Below, piece by piece: positions 34,303 to 42,563 of a stretch of 64,000 nucleotides of DNA. Under the pieces are notes generated by a model that saw only the letters and a list, made by a program, of their open reading frames with translations, made no database searches and was not told the DNA's origin. The stretch covers positions 1,922,001-1,986,000 of the forward strand of contig JASSUJ010000001.1 in assembly GCA_031963405.1 (NCBI GenBank), given 5' to 3'. The position numbers were made by a program, and so were the translations under genes. This DNA comes from JASSUD01 sp031963405 (GTDB lineage Bacteria; Pseudomonadota; Gammaproteobacteria; Burkholderiales; Burkholderiaceae). How positions within the stretch are numbered: position 1 is the first letter of the stretch; every line of letters starts with the position of its first letter.

Positions 34303-35421
34303 TTAAGATTTAGGCAAGAGCAGCCACATACGTCCAGACTGCTTCATTTTTCCTGCTAACTCGCCCGCCTGATCTCCCAACCCCCAAAAGTAATCTGCCC
34401 GCACTTTCCCTTTGATTGCCGTGCCCACATCCTGTGCAAAGACTAGTCGGTTAAGTGGCTCGCTTTTAAGTGGTCGAGTGGTAGCTAAAAACACGGGCAT
34501 GCCGAGCGGAATCGACGTGGGGTCGACTGCAATTGAGCGTTCAGGTGTCAGAGGTACGCCCAATGCGCCCGCTGGCCCAGTGTTTTGGTCGGAGGCGGCT
34601 ATCTCGGTGGTAGGCACTTCTTTAAAGAAAACAAAGCGTGGATTCACCGCAAGTACGCTTTCAACTTGGGTTGGGTGGGTGCGTGCCCACTCCTTCAAGC
34701 CTTGCATGGTTGCTTGTGCGGCGGTTATCTGGCCTTGATCGATCAGCCAGCGGCCGATTGATCGATATGGCTGCCCGTTAGTACCACTATAGCCCACCCG
34801 CATAATGCTACCGTCATCCATTAAAACGCGGCCTGAGCCTTGTATTTGCAGGAAAAAGGCATCGACTGGATTATCCACATAGACTAGCTCCGCGCCATTC
34901 AGTATGCCTTGGCTAAGCAGCTGTGCACGCGCCGGGAGCTTTTCTGTGACCTTATAACTTGATGGCCAGCGGTATAGAGGATGCAAATAGGGCGCATGCC
35001 GCGTACGTGAGCCATGTAATAAGGGCTCGTAGTAGCCTGTGATCAATCCGTTGACCGAGCCATTACTATTGGAGAGTTGAAGAGGAGTGAAATAGCGCTC
35101 AAAGAAAGCGCGTATACCTACCGTGTCTACATCATCTAGTTGTGCAGCTGCGGTGCATATAGGTTTCCATTTTGCTAAATCCTTCATACGCAAGCAGTTG
35201 TTGCGCAGTGCACCTGCTACGCCTGTCAACGAATCATCCTGCCATCCTTCCACTTGTTGCCAATTAGTTGGAGTTAGCGGCTGCGGGGTAAGAATGCCCG
35301 CGGAGGGCAGGCTGTCAGGCGGAGTGTGGGTGATAGAAGAAGGGCGATGGGTTGAGCACGAGGCTAGTAAAGCCAATGAGCCCACACACATACAAACGCT
35401 GATAATTTTTGCAAAGCGCAT
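34303..35421 (-). CDS. mltA: Membrane-bound lytic murein transglycosylase A
   Basis: 372-residue outer-membrane lipoprotein that cleaves peptidoglycan glycan strands with formation of 1,6-anhydro ends. The signal peptide ends in the lipobox LLAS-C (residue 22). The MltA beta-barrel domain spans about 120-260 (GLITGYYEPLLHGSR, FFLQIQGSGRVL, VGYSGTNGQPYRSIGR). The C-terminal 3D domain holds the conserved aspartates (SIAVDPTSIPLG; FAQDVGTAIKGKVRADYFWG). Intact in length. Upstream lies a G-type element and then apaG. Confidence 0.93.
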   Translation of the reverse strand: MRFAKIISVCMCVGSLALLASCSTHRPSSITHTPPDSLPSAGILTPQPLTPTNWQQVEGWQDDSLTGVAGALRNNCLRMKDLAKWKPICTAAAQLDDVDTVGIRAFFERYFTPLQLSNSNGSVNGLITGYYEPLLHGSRTRHAPYLHPLYRWPSSYKVTEKLPARAQLLSQGILNGAELVYVDNPVDAFFLQIQGSGRVLMDDGSIMRVGYSGTNGQPYRSIGRWLIDQGQITAAQATMQGLKEWARTHPTQVESVLAVNPRFVFFKEVPTTEIAASDQNTGPAGALGVPLTPERSIAVDPTSIPLGMPVFLATTRPLKSEPLNRLVFAQDVGTAIKGKVRADYFWGLGDQAGELAGKMKQSGRMWLLLPKS

Positions 35422-35529
35422 ATTATCCTTGTCAAAGAAAAGTCCAGCAGTCCAATTGAGCTTGCCGGCATTTAGAGCATTTCTCGAATCATCTAGGCGA
35501 GATGAAAGGCAGCGGAATTTCTTCTCACC

Positions 35530-35610
35530 GATTCGTAGGTTGGGGCGAAGCGTTTAGTTAAATATGGAACCCCAACACAGCCCACTTTTGAAGATGGTGA
35601 ACAAGTTCTA
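35530..35610. repeat. Palindromic element, G type, providing the apaG stop
   Basis: ATTCGTAGGTTGGGGCGAAG then GGAACCCCAACACAGCCC and ACTTTTGAAGATGGTGAACA match the G copy at 15397. On the minus strand its first three bases are TAG, the apaG stop codon. Confidence 0.75.
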
Positions 35611-35982
35611 ATGCAACATGCTCGGCATGCACAAAGCAAATTCTGGAATCGGCGCCTCGAAACGGAACCCGTCCTCAGCGACACAAAAATAGCTGCCCTG
35701 CATGCTGCCAGTTGGAGTGCTAAGTATGGCCCAGCTGGTGTATTCAAACCGCTCGCCAGGTTTCAGTAGCGGTTGCCGTCCGACCACGCCAAGCCCTTTG
35801 ACTTCCTGCACTTGGTTATCACTATCAGTAATTAACCAATGCCGTGCGATCAGTTGGGTCGCTACCTTTCCAGAATTATAGATGATGATTTTGTACGCGA
35901 AAGCGAACTGCTGCTGATGCAAATCAGATTGCTCAGGCAAATAGTGTGCTTGTGGCGTAACGGTTAATTCGTATTGGTTCAT
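35608..35982 (-). CDS. apaG: ApaG protein
   Basis: 124-residue beta-sandwich protein, the usual ApaG length. Signature segments are YELTVTPQAHYLPEQSD, AYKIIIYNSG, RHWLITDSDN and the C-terminal GSMQGSYFCVAEDG. Its function is poorly defined; it is related to cobalt and magnesium homeostasis in Salmonella, and binds pyrophosphate compounds in some species. A longer frame from 36102 exists, but MNQYELTV at 35982 is the family start. The stop codon comes from the adjoining G-type repeat. Confidence 0.92.
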   Translation of the reverse strand: MNQYELTVTPQAHYLPEQSDLHQQQFAFAYKIIIYNSGKVATQLIARHWLITDSDNQVQEVKGLGVVGRQPLLKPGERFEYTSWAILSTPTGSMQGSYFCVAEDGFRFEAPIPEFALCMPSMLH

Positions 35983-36148
35983 TGCGAGCGCAAAGTAGAG
36001 TGAGTACCGATTTTTAACAAATTTGTAGCAAACTTTTGCCAGCCTGCACCAGATACGGTGCGGCAACCAACGCATTCTGCGTGAAGCTAGGTTTAACCGC
36101 AAGCCTAGCTTTTGTCATAGGCTGTATGGCTAGGGCATTCTGTAACTT

Positions 36149-36230
36149 TAGACCTCTTTAGAAGCCCCATAGCGGCTAGCTGTACTGTCTTCGTCGGCAT
36201 TTTTTGCTACGGGGCTTCTAAAGAGGTCTT
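36149..36230. repeat. Palindromic element, B type
   Basis: TTAGACCTCTTTAGAAGCCCC and GGGGCTTCTAAAGAGGTCTT are the arms (first quoted less one base would be 20); the core is shortened to GTACTGTCTTCGTCGGCAT. It lies in the 469-base gap between the divergent apaG and rpe genes, where no gene is seen. Confidence 0.88.
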
Positions 36231-36451
36231 TTGTCTTCCCTCTTACCTTACTGCTGTAATGCGCTTTGCGTTATCGATCATTAGAGACAGGTTCTAACAC
36301 GTAAATGATGTAAACAAAAAGATAAGCGTTGAGTGAATTGTTGTTCACATACGGTAGGCAGTTAAAATAAGTTCCTTTTGCTACCATGCGCGGTATGCAA
36401 ACTTTCTTTAGCATTTTGATTATTTTCTACACAGCTTAACAACGTGCGCTA

Positions 36452-37159
36452 ATGACACAACCTCAACAATACCGCCTCGCTCCGAGTATTCTTTCTGCTG
36501 ATTTTTCTCAGTTAGGGGAAGAAGTACGTAAAGTCATCGCCGCTGGCGCTGATTGGATTCATTTTGATGTAATGGATAACCACTATGTACCAAATTTGAC
36601 GGTTGGTCCGTTAGTGTGCGAGGCGTTGCGCCCGCATCTTGATGTGCCAATTGATGTGCATTTGATGGCGCAGCCGGTAGATCGCTTGGTGGTGGACTTT
36701 GCCAAAGCTGGCGCGAATTTAATTACTGTGCATCCGCAAGCTTCGGAGCATCTTGATCGCACATTAGCGCTGATTCGTGAGCAGGGATGTCAGGCAGGTT
36801 TGGCATTTAATCCAGCTACACCTCTTGATTATCTTGAGCATGTGATGGAGCGGGTCGATTTGATTTTGATCATGTCGGTTAACCCAGGTTTTGGCGGGCA
36901 AAAATTTATTCCCGAAGCCTTGAAAAAAGTACGGGCTGCGCGTGCGCGCATCGAGGCCTATCGAGCCCAGAGCGGCCGCGACATTAGGCTTTCTGTCGAT
37001 GGCGGCGTCAATGCCAGCAATATTGCGCAAATTGCCGCTGCAGGTGCTGATACTTTCGTCGCTGGCTCGGCCATTTTTGCTCAGCCAGATTATGGCACTG
37101 CCATTCATGCACTACGCGAAGCGCTCGCGAGCGTCACGCCTAAAGCATTTCTCGAATGA
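36452..37159 (+). CDS. rpe: Ribulose-phosphate 3-epimerase
   Basis: 235-residue TIM-barrel epimerase interconverting ribulose 5-phosphate and xylulose 5-phosphate in the pentose phosphate pathway. Metal ligands fit H37 and D39 (WIHFDVMDN), a histidine in VHLMAQP and the aspartate in SVDGGVN. MSVNPGFGGQKF and the phosphate-binding GADTFVAGSAIF are present. The last codons and TGA stop fall in the left arm of a palindromic element. In Burkholderia rpe is usually followed by gph and the trp genes; gph is absent here. Confidence 0.95.
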   Translation: MTQPQQYRLAPSILSADFSQLGEEVRKVIAAGADWIHFDVMDNHYVPNLTVGPLVCEALRPHLDVPIDVHLMAQPVDRLVVDFAKAGANLITVHPQASEHLDRTLALIREQGCQAGLAFNPATPLDYLEHVMERVDLILIMSVNPGFGGQKFIPEALKKVRAARARIEAYRAQSGRDIRLSVDGGVNASNIAQIAAAGADTFVAGSAIFAQPDYGTAIHALREALASVTPKAFLE

Positions 37160-37238
37160 TCTGCCACTTTGTCCCCCCCCGCTTGCCGTACTAATGTACT
37201 GTCTGCGCGGGGGACTTCACGTGGCAAATCATTGGAGA
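37150..37238. repeat. Palindromic element with distinct arms (I type)
   Basis: TCTCGAATGATCTGCCAC pairs with GTGGCAAATCATTGGAGA at 16 of 18 positions. The apex is the usual GCTTGCCGTACTAATGTACT core plus GTCTGCG. The arms differ from all other families in the window. The rpe stop codon lies in the left arm. It contains a run of nine C. Confidence 0.8.
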
Positions 37239-37267
37239 AACGCGCTAATCTGTAAAAATTAAGTGAA

Positions 37268-38770
37268 ATGAATATATCCCCGATGACCGAAGTTGAATTC
37301 CAAGCGCTAGCCGCTGCTGGCTATAACCGTATTCCGCTGATAGTAGAGATGCTCGCTGATCTGGAAACGCCGCTTTCAATTTATTTGAAGCTAGCGCAGA
37401 CGCAGCGCAATGGTGTTTATTCATTTTTGCTTGAGTCGGTTGTGGGGGGGGAGCGTTTTGGCCGCTATTCTTTTATTGGCCTGCCAGCGCGAACTTATTT
37501 GCGAGCCACGGGCACATGCTGTGAAGTGGTGCAAGACGAAGCGGTGGTTGAAACCTATGAGGGTGACCCATTTGAGTTTATCGAACGCTTTCAGGCACGT
37601 TTTCAAGTAGCGCAAACGTCAGGTTTGCCGCGCTTTTGCGGTGGTTTAGCGGGCTATTTTGGCTATGACGCTGTGCGTCATATCGAAAAAAAACTGGCTC
37701 ATACTGCACCGCCAGACGATTTGGGTTTGCCAGAGATTCAATTGCTAGTGAGCGAGGAAGTCGCGGTTATAGATAATTTGGCGGGCAAACTTTATCTGAT
37801 TGTGTATGCCGACACAACGCGAGAAGGGGCTTATACACAGGCTAAACAGCGGCTGACTGAGCTGCGCGAGCGCTTGAGTGCTAGTAGCGTACAGCCGCCG
37901 TTAACAGATGCGAGCGAGCGCACTGAAATTCAGCGCAAGTTTGCACAGCAAGACTATCTGCAGGCGGTGCGTCAAGCGCAAGAATATATTGCCGCAGGCG
38001 AGTTGATGCAGGTACAGATTGGACAGCGTTTGAGTAAGCCATATCACGACTCTCCCTTGTCTTTGTATCGGGCACTGCGCACCTTGAACCCATCGCCTTA
38101 TATGTATTTCTATAATTTTGGCGAATTTCAGGTGGTGGGCGCTTCACCAGAAATTTTGGTGCGCCAGGAAAAACGGGAGGATGCGCGCGTCGTGACCATT
38201 CGTCCGTTGGCTGGCACTCGGCCACGTGGCGCTACTGTGGCTGAAGATGCTGCATTGGCCCACGAATTATTGAATGACCCGAAGGAAATTGCCGAGCATT
38301 TAATGCTGATCGATTTAGCGCGTAATGATGTGGGCCGCATTGCACAAATTGGCTCAGTCACGGTGACTGACAAAATGAATATCGAAAAATATTCGCATGT
38401 GCAGCATATTGTCAGCTCAGTGGAAGGGCGGCTTAAGCCAGGTTTGACGAACTTTGATGTGCTGCGCGCAGTGTTTCCAGCCGGCACATTATCTGGCGCG
38501 CCGAAAGTGCGTGCGCTCGAAATTATTGATGAGTTGGAACCGACTAAGCGTGGTTTGTATGGCGGCGCCGTGGGCTATCTCTCTTTTTCGGGCGAGATGG
38601 ATTTGGCGATTGCGATTCGCACAGGCGTCATTTATCAAGGAAATTTATACGTGCAAGCAGCTGCGGGTATCGTTGCCGATTCAGTGCCTGAGGCTGAATG
38701 GCAAGAAACTGAAAACAAAGCGCGGGCCGTATTAAGGGCTGCTGAGCAAGTACAAGATGGACTGGTATGA
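37268..38770 (+). CDS. trpE: Anthranilate synthase component I
   Basis: 500-residue enzyme turning chorismate and ammonia/glutamine into anthranilate, the first step of tryptophan synthesis. The N-terminal LLES motif at 54-57 is the tryptophan feedback site. Chorismate-site motifs follow: IRPLAGTRPRGAT, LIDLARNDVGRIA, and FPAGTLSGAPKVRALEIID. Full length. trpG, trpD and trpC, which normally follow in Burkholderia, are absent from this window; the next gene is an unrelated peroxidase on the other strand. TrpE may pair with a subunit encoded elsewhere. Confidence 0.95.
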   Translation: MNISPMTEVEFQALAAAGYNRIPLIVEMLADLETPLSIYLKLAQTQRNGVYSFLLESVVGGERFGRYSFIGLPARTYLRATGTCCEVVQDEAVVETYEGDPFEFIERFQARFQVAQTSGLPRFCGGLAGYFGYDAVRHIEKKLAHTAPPDDLGLPEIQLLVSEEVAVIDNLAGKLYLIVYADTTREGAYTQAKQRLTELRERLSASSVQPPLTDASERTEIQRKFAQQDYLQAVRQAQEYIAAGELMQVQIGQRLSKPYHDSPLSLYRALRTLNPSPYMYFYNFGEFQVVGASPEILVRQEKREDARVVTIRPLAGTRPRGATVAEDAALAHELLNDPKEIAEHLMLIDLARNDVGRIAQIGSVTVTDKMNIEKYSHVQHIVSSVEGRLKPGLTNFDVLRAVFPAGTLSGAPKVRALEIIDELEPTKRGLYGGAVGYLSFSGEMDLAIAIRTGVIYQGNLYVQAAAGIVADSVPEAEWQETENKARAVLRAAEQVQDGLV

Positions 38771-38775
38771 AGTTT

Positions 38776-38877
38776 CAGACCTCTTTAGAAACCCCGTAGC
38801 GGCGTCATTTCTCCTCGCCGTATTTGCGTACTGTCTTCGTCGGCATTTCTTGCTACGGGGGCTTCTAAAGAGGCCTG
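38776..38877. repeat. Palindromic element, B type, providing the peroxidase stop
   Basis: CAGACCTCTTTAGAAACCCC and CGGGGGCTTCTAAAGAGGCC are the arms; GGCGTCATTTCTCCTCGCCG, GCGTACTGTCTTCGTCGGC and TTCTTGCTAC form the core. Read on the minus strand the right arm gives the last residues (RPL) and TAG stop of the peroxidase. Confidence 0.9.
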
Positions 38878-40193
38878 TCGGTTTTGTTATGATTTTGCGA
38901 AGTTGGTTGATAGCCGTCTGTTAGGGTTTTCAGAAATGTCACGATGTCTTGTATTTCGGATTCGTTTAGCGCAGGTTGGTCCCCTGGCTTGCCGCCAAAA
39001 GGCGGGTCGAAATTGAGGTTGGCGTGGTAGCGCTTGGGCAAATCATCGAATTTAACTAATTCTCCGTGTGCGTTGCGTGGATACCATTTTTCGGGCTGCG
39101 TATCGCGCTCGCTATAAAAACGAACGGCTTCTGCGAGCGTGTGCACAAGGCCGTTATGAAAGAAGCTTGAGCGTAATGCGACATTGCGCAGCGACGGCGT
39201 TCTAAAAAGGCCGCAATATTCAACACGATCTTTAAGGTCAGTACGCTCTGGGCCGCATGCCCCGAGATCATAAAAGTTAGGGTCTTGGTTTACGCTAAGG
39301 GCACGATTGCGCGGTACCCCCAGGGCAATTAATCCGTAGTCTGTAAATTGTGGTGGCGTGCCATTTTTAGCTGGTTGGCTAAGATGACAGCTGGCGCAAT
39401 TGCCTTTATCTTCATCATTGAAAAGCTGTAAGCCACGCAGCTCAGCCGGCGTCAATTGTGCTTGGCCGGCGAGGTACGCATCGTATTTGCTTGAGTACGG
39501 ATAAAAGTCAGCTTGGCTTTGCTCAAACACTTCGAAGGCTTGTAAGACGGCACGAAATACTTGCTCGTCGTCATCCCAAATCGTTTTGCCAAAGGTCGCC
39601 TCAAATTCAGCGGCATAAGGAGCGCGGCGCACTGCAGCCGCGACTTTGGCGGGTGTGCTCGCCATTTCAAGCGGGGAGGTTAAGGGTAAGCGCGCTTGTT
39701 CGCCGCCTTGGTCGACGCGGCCATCCCAGGTCAGCCCGCCAGTGGGGCCATTGTCAATGCTGCCGTCAGCTTCATCGTCAGCGTCGTAATAGTGTTCGGT
39801 GAATTGAGGAATGGTTTGCAGATACTTAAGCGAAGGTGCTGCGCGTAAGCCTTCGCGCAGCATATTAGCGCCGCCGAGTTGCACTGAGCGGGAATTAGGC
39901 GGGCCAAATGCGTAAGCGGGGCTATGGCAACTAGCGCAAGCAAGTTTGCCAGAGCCAGACAAAGTAGGGTCTGAAAATAACTGGCGGCCAAGCGCTGTTA
40001 GGTGCTGAACTTGTTGGTAAATGGCCGCGCGTGATGGTGACTGCCCTTGTGCGTTTGTTGAGGGCGACGGCGCAGCGTGTTTGACTAACGCCGTTTTATC
40101 GCAGCCAGCCGTAAGTAGAAGCATGCCAAGCATCAGACAAGTGCTTAATTTGTACACTTTAGTAAACGCCGAATAAACCGTGAGCGGTGTCAT
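38865..40193 (-). CDS. Di-haem cytochrome c peroxidase / MauG-family lipoprotein
   Basis: About 442 residues. Two haem sites, CASCH (in KLACASCHSPAYAFG) and CASCH (in KGNCASCHLSQPA), mark the CcpA/MauG superfamily, which reduces peroxide or modifies proteins using two c-type haems. GLRAAPSLKYLQTIPQFTEH and TPSLRNVALRSSFFHNGLVHT (first 20 quoted: PSLRNVALRSSFFHNG) are family-typical. A lipobox (LLLTAGC) places it on a membrane facing the periplasm. The start is unclear: the ATG at 40193 lies in a C-type element, the frame is open to 40400 through a nested B-type element, and a GTG at 40157 just after the element may be ancestral. The stop codon comes from another B-type element. Confidence 0.85.
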   Translation of the reverse strand: MTPLTVYSAFTKVYKLSTCLMLGMLLLTAGCDKTALVKHAAPSPSTNAQGQSPSRAAIYQQVQHLTALGRQLFSDPTLSGSGKLACASCHSPAYAFGPPNSRSVQLGGANMLREGLRAAPSLKYLQTIPQFTEHYYDADDEADGSIDNGPTGGLTWDGRVDQGGEQARLPLTSPLEMASTPAKVAAAVRRAPYAAEFEATFGKTIWDDDEQVFRAVLQAFEVFEQSQADFYPYSSKYDAYLAGQAQLTPAELRGLQLFNDEDKGNCASCHLSQPAKNGTPPQFTDYGLIALGVPRNRALSVNQDPNFYDLGACGPERTDLKDRVEYCGLFRTPSLRNVALRSSFFHNGLVHTLAEAVRFYSERDTQPEKWYPRNAHGELVKFDDLPKRYHANLNFDPPFGGKPGDQPALNESEIQDIVTFLKTLTDGYQPTSQNHNKTDRPL

Positions 40194-40362
40194 ATTACCC
40201 GGGCGTTGTAGCGTGCTGTCTTTGTCAATATTAGACCTCTTTCGAAACCCCGTAGCGGCGTCATTCCGCATCAAAGTACTAATGTACTGTCTTCGTCGGA
40301 ATTCCTTGCTACGGGGTTTCGAAAGAGGTCTATTCATTGCTTGTGGGTTATTCAGCGTCTTC
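40166..40362. repeat. C-type palindromic element interrupted by a B-type element
   Basis: The outer C-type copy starts AAACGCCGAATAAACCGTGAG and ends TTCATTGCTTGTGGGTTATTC plus AGCGTCTTCTT (each slightly over-quoted ends trimmed: AACGCCGAATAAACCGTGAG; TTATTCAGCGTCTTCTT). Its core is split between GTCAATA and TTCATTGC by the B-type copy at 40232-40333. A TA may be duplicated at the junction. Confidence 0.85.
40232..40333. repeat. Palindromic element, B type, nested inside a C-type copy
   Basis: AGACCTCTTTCGAAACCCCG and CGGGGTTTCGAAAGAGGTCT are exact complements. The middle has GGCGTCATTCCGCATCAAAG, TACTAATGTACTGTCTTCG and GGAATTCCTTGCTA. It is more intact than the C-type copy that surrounds it, so it inserted later. 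Confidence 0.92.
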
Positions 40363-40541
40363 TTCGGTAAAGCCATTGGACTTAAGCGATTTAATCTCAC
40401 AGTAAAATCTATTGTCTCAGTTGGATGAAATGAGATTGGTTAAATATCGGCTAAGCTAGCCGCTATTTTATTGGCGCCACTTTTATGATGGCTGCCCTAA
40501 ACCTATTGGTAACAAGGTAAATGATGCAAAAAAAAATTATT

Positions 40542-40646
40542 AAGGAAGGTCGGCATAATTCGGTTGGCGGCGCCATATCTTCGGGCCGTGCAAATAGGCC
40601 GCCTGTGTCAGCATTCATGGCGTCTCATATGCCGACCTTCCTTAGC
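40542..40646. repeat. Palindromic element, D type
   Basis: AAGGAAGGTCGGCATAATTC and CATATGCCGACCTTCCTTA are the ends. The interior (GGCGGCGCCATATC...GGCCGCCTGTGTC) differs from the usual core. It lies upstream of the phosphatase gene and extends the open frame there. Confidence 0.8.
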
Positions 40647-40659
40647 TATCGCACTGCTG

Positions 40660-42228
40660 ATGAGACCATCGCACATGCTGCGCTGGCTCTCGCTTGTAGT
40701 GGCGTTTTTTTGCATCTCTAATGAGATTAATGCCCAGCCAGTTAGCACTCCTCCGCTTTCACAAATTAAAAATGTGGTCGTTATTTATGCGGAGAACCGC
40801 AGCTTTGACAATCTTTACGGCAATTTTCCTGGTGCTAACGGTTTACAAAATGTTACTGCGGCTAACGCGCAGCAGCTTGATCGAGATGGGTCGGTTTTGC
40901 CAACCTTACCACCAATTTGGAATGGCCTAACCGCGGCGGGTGTAACCCCTGTTATTACGCAAGCAATGACGGCCCAACTTCCTAACGCGCCATTTGCGAT
41001 TGATGCAGCGCAAGGCTTCAATACCCCTTTAACTGTTGCGACACGCGATCTGACTCATCGTTTTTATGAAAACCAGATGCAAATCAATGGCGGCAAGAAT
41101 AATCAATTTGCTGCCTGGAGCAATGCTGGGGCGCTACCGATGGGTTATTACAACACCGATGCCACAGCCTTGCCGCTGTGGAAGATCGCGCAACAATATA
41201 CGCTGGCAGATAACTTCTTTATGGCTGCCTTTGGTAGTTCTTTTCTCAACCATCAATGGCTAATCTGTGCCTGTACGCCGTACTACCCGAATGCTGACAA
41301 AAGTCCTGCGGCGCCATTAATCTCAATAGTTGAAGCAGATGGTGTAACTCTTACCCGCGCTGCAAATTCACCCGCCTCGGCTTTACAGGGTGCGCCTAAA
41401 TTTGTTCATTCAGGCAATCTTACGCCTGATTTTTACGCTGTTAATACGATGCAGCCGCCTTATCAACCAAGCTCCAACGCTGCAGCGCCAGGTGAGGATG
41501 CACGTCATGCGGATTTACAAAAAACGACCACCTTGCCGCCGCAAACCTCGCAAACGATTGGTGATTTACTTTCAACCGCTGGTATATCTTGGGCATGGTA
41601 CGGTAGTGCATGGCAAGCAGCGCTCACTGAGCCAGTCAAGGCAATTTATAAATTTTTGCCGCGTACACAGCCGAATTTTCAAACGCATCATCAGCCATTT
41701 AATTATTTTGCGCAATTTGCACCAGGCACAACTGCGCGGGCTGAGCATCTGCTTGATGGTGGTTTGGATGGTACGAAATTTATGCAGGTGATCGATGCGG
41801 GTAAGTTGCCACAGGTGGCTTTTTATAAGCCGCAGGGCAATTTAAATGAACATCCGGGTTATGCCGATGTTGCTGCGGGTGACACTCATTTGGCACAAGT
41901 GGTCAGGCATTTGCAGGCTAGCCCGCAGTGGCCCAATATGCTGATTATCGTGACCTATGATGAGAATGGGGGCTTTTGGGACCATGTTAAGCCGCCAAAA
42001 GGCGACCGCTGGGGGCCAGGTATGCGCATCCCCGCGCTGATCATTTCGCCTTTTGCCAAAAAAGGCTATGTCGATCACACGCAATATGACACCACTTCGA
42101 TTCTGCGTTTTATTACGCGGCGCTTTAATCTACCTGAACTAGCTGGAGTAAAGGCACGCAACGTGGCGTTAGGTGCGCATGGCGAAAAGCCGATGGGCGA
42201 TTTAACCAACGCGCTGAATCTTAAATAG
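40660..42228 (+). CDS. Phosphoesterase-family enzyme (AcpA-type acid phosphatase / phospholipase C)
   Basis: About 522-residue secreted phosphoesterase. The signal peptide fits MLRWLSLVVAFFCISNEINA; starts at 40660 or 40675 are possible, and the frame continues upstream only through a D-type repeat. Metal and catalytic segments are typical of the phospholipase C/AcpA superfamily: VVIYAENRSFDNLYG, LADNFFMAAFGSSFLNHQWL, VTYDENGGFWDHVKPP and RIPALIISPFAKKGYVDHTQ. Acid phosphatases and phospholipases C of this group act in the periplasm or outside the cell; the substrate cannot be settled from sequence. Divergent from the di-haem peroxidase. A possible host-interaction enzyme (inference). Confidence 0.87.
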   Translation: MRPSHMLRWLSLVVAFFCISNEINAQPVSTPPLSQIKNVVVIYAENRSFDNLYGNFPGANGLQNVTAANAQQLDRDGSVLPTLPPIWNGLTAAGVTPVITQAMTAQLPNAPFAIDAAQGFNTPLTVATRDLTHRFYENQMQINGGKNNQFAAWSNAGALPMGYYNTDATALPLWKIAQQYTLADNFFMAAFGSSFLNHQWLICACTPYYPNADKSPAAPLISIVEADGVTLTRAANSPASALQGAPKFVHSGNLTPDFYAVNTMQPPYQPSSNAAAPGEDARHADLQKTTTLPPQTSQTIGDLLSTAGISWAWYGSAWQAALTEPVKAIYKFLPRTQPNFQTHHQPFNYFAQFAPGTTARAEHLLDGGLDGTKFMQVIDAGKLPQVAFYKPQGNLNEHPGYADVAAGDTHLAQVVRHLQASPQWPNMLIIVTYDENGGFWDHVKPPKGDRWGPGMRIPALIISPFAKKGYVDHTQYDTTSILRFITRRFNLPELAGVKARNVALGAHGEKPMGDLTNALNLK

Positions 42229-42563
42229 GCAAAATTTTACAGGCAGCATTCCATTCATTGGAGGGCGTGTCTGTAACTATCTAAAAGACACATACAAACA
42301 AGCGTCTTGTGATTGTTAAATTGGGATTTTTGTTGCCTTTTACCTTACTGATAAAGCTTTGAGGTGGATTGTGTTGGGGGGTCTCCGTCACCTCAACATG
42401 CTGCTGTGGCAATTGGCAGGATGCTTTGAAGGCGGTTGTATTGGCGTAAAAGAAAAGGGTGGAAGGTCAGGAAATAGAGGTAGGGAAGCAGGGATAGGCA
42501 ACAAACTTAAGCGACCTTAACCGCCGTTGTGCCTTTCCCTGTTGAGAACCTTGTCGAGAGAAA
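42229..42563. other. Intergenic with G-type fragment
   Basis: 335 bases between convergent genes. At about 42362-42400 GAGGTGGATTGTGTTGGGG and GTCTCCGTCACCTCAACATG are half of a G-type element. No gene seen. Confidence 0.4.
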
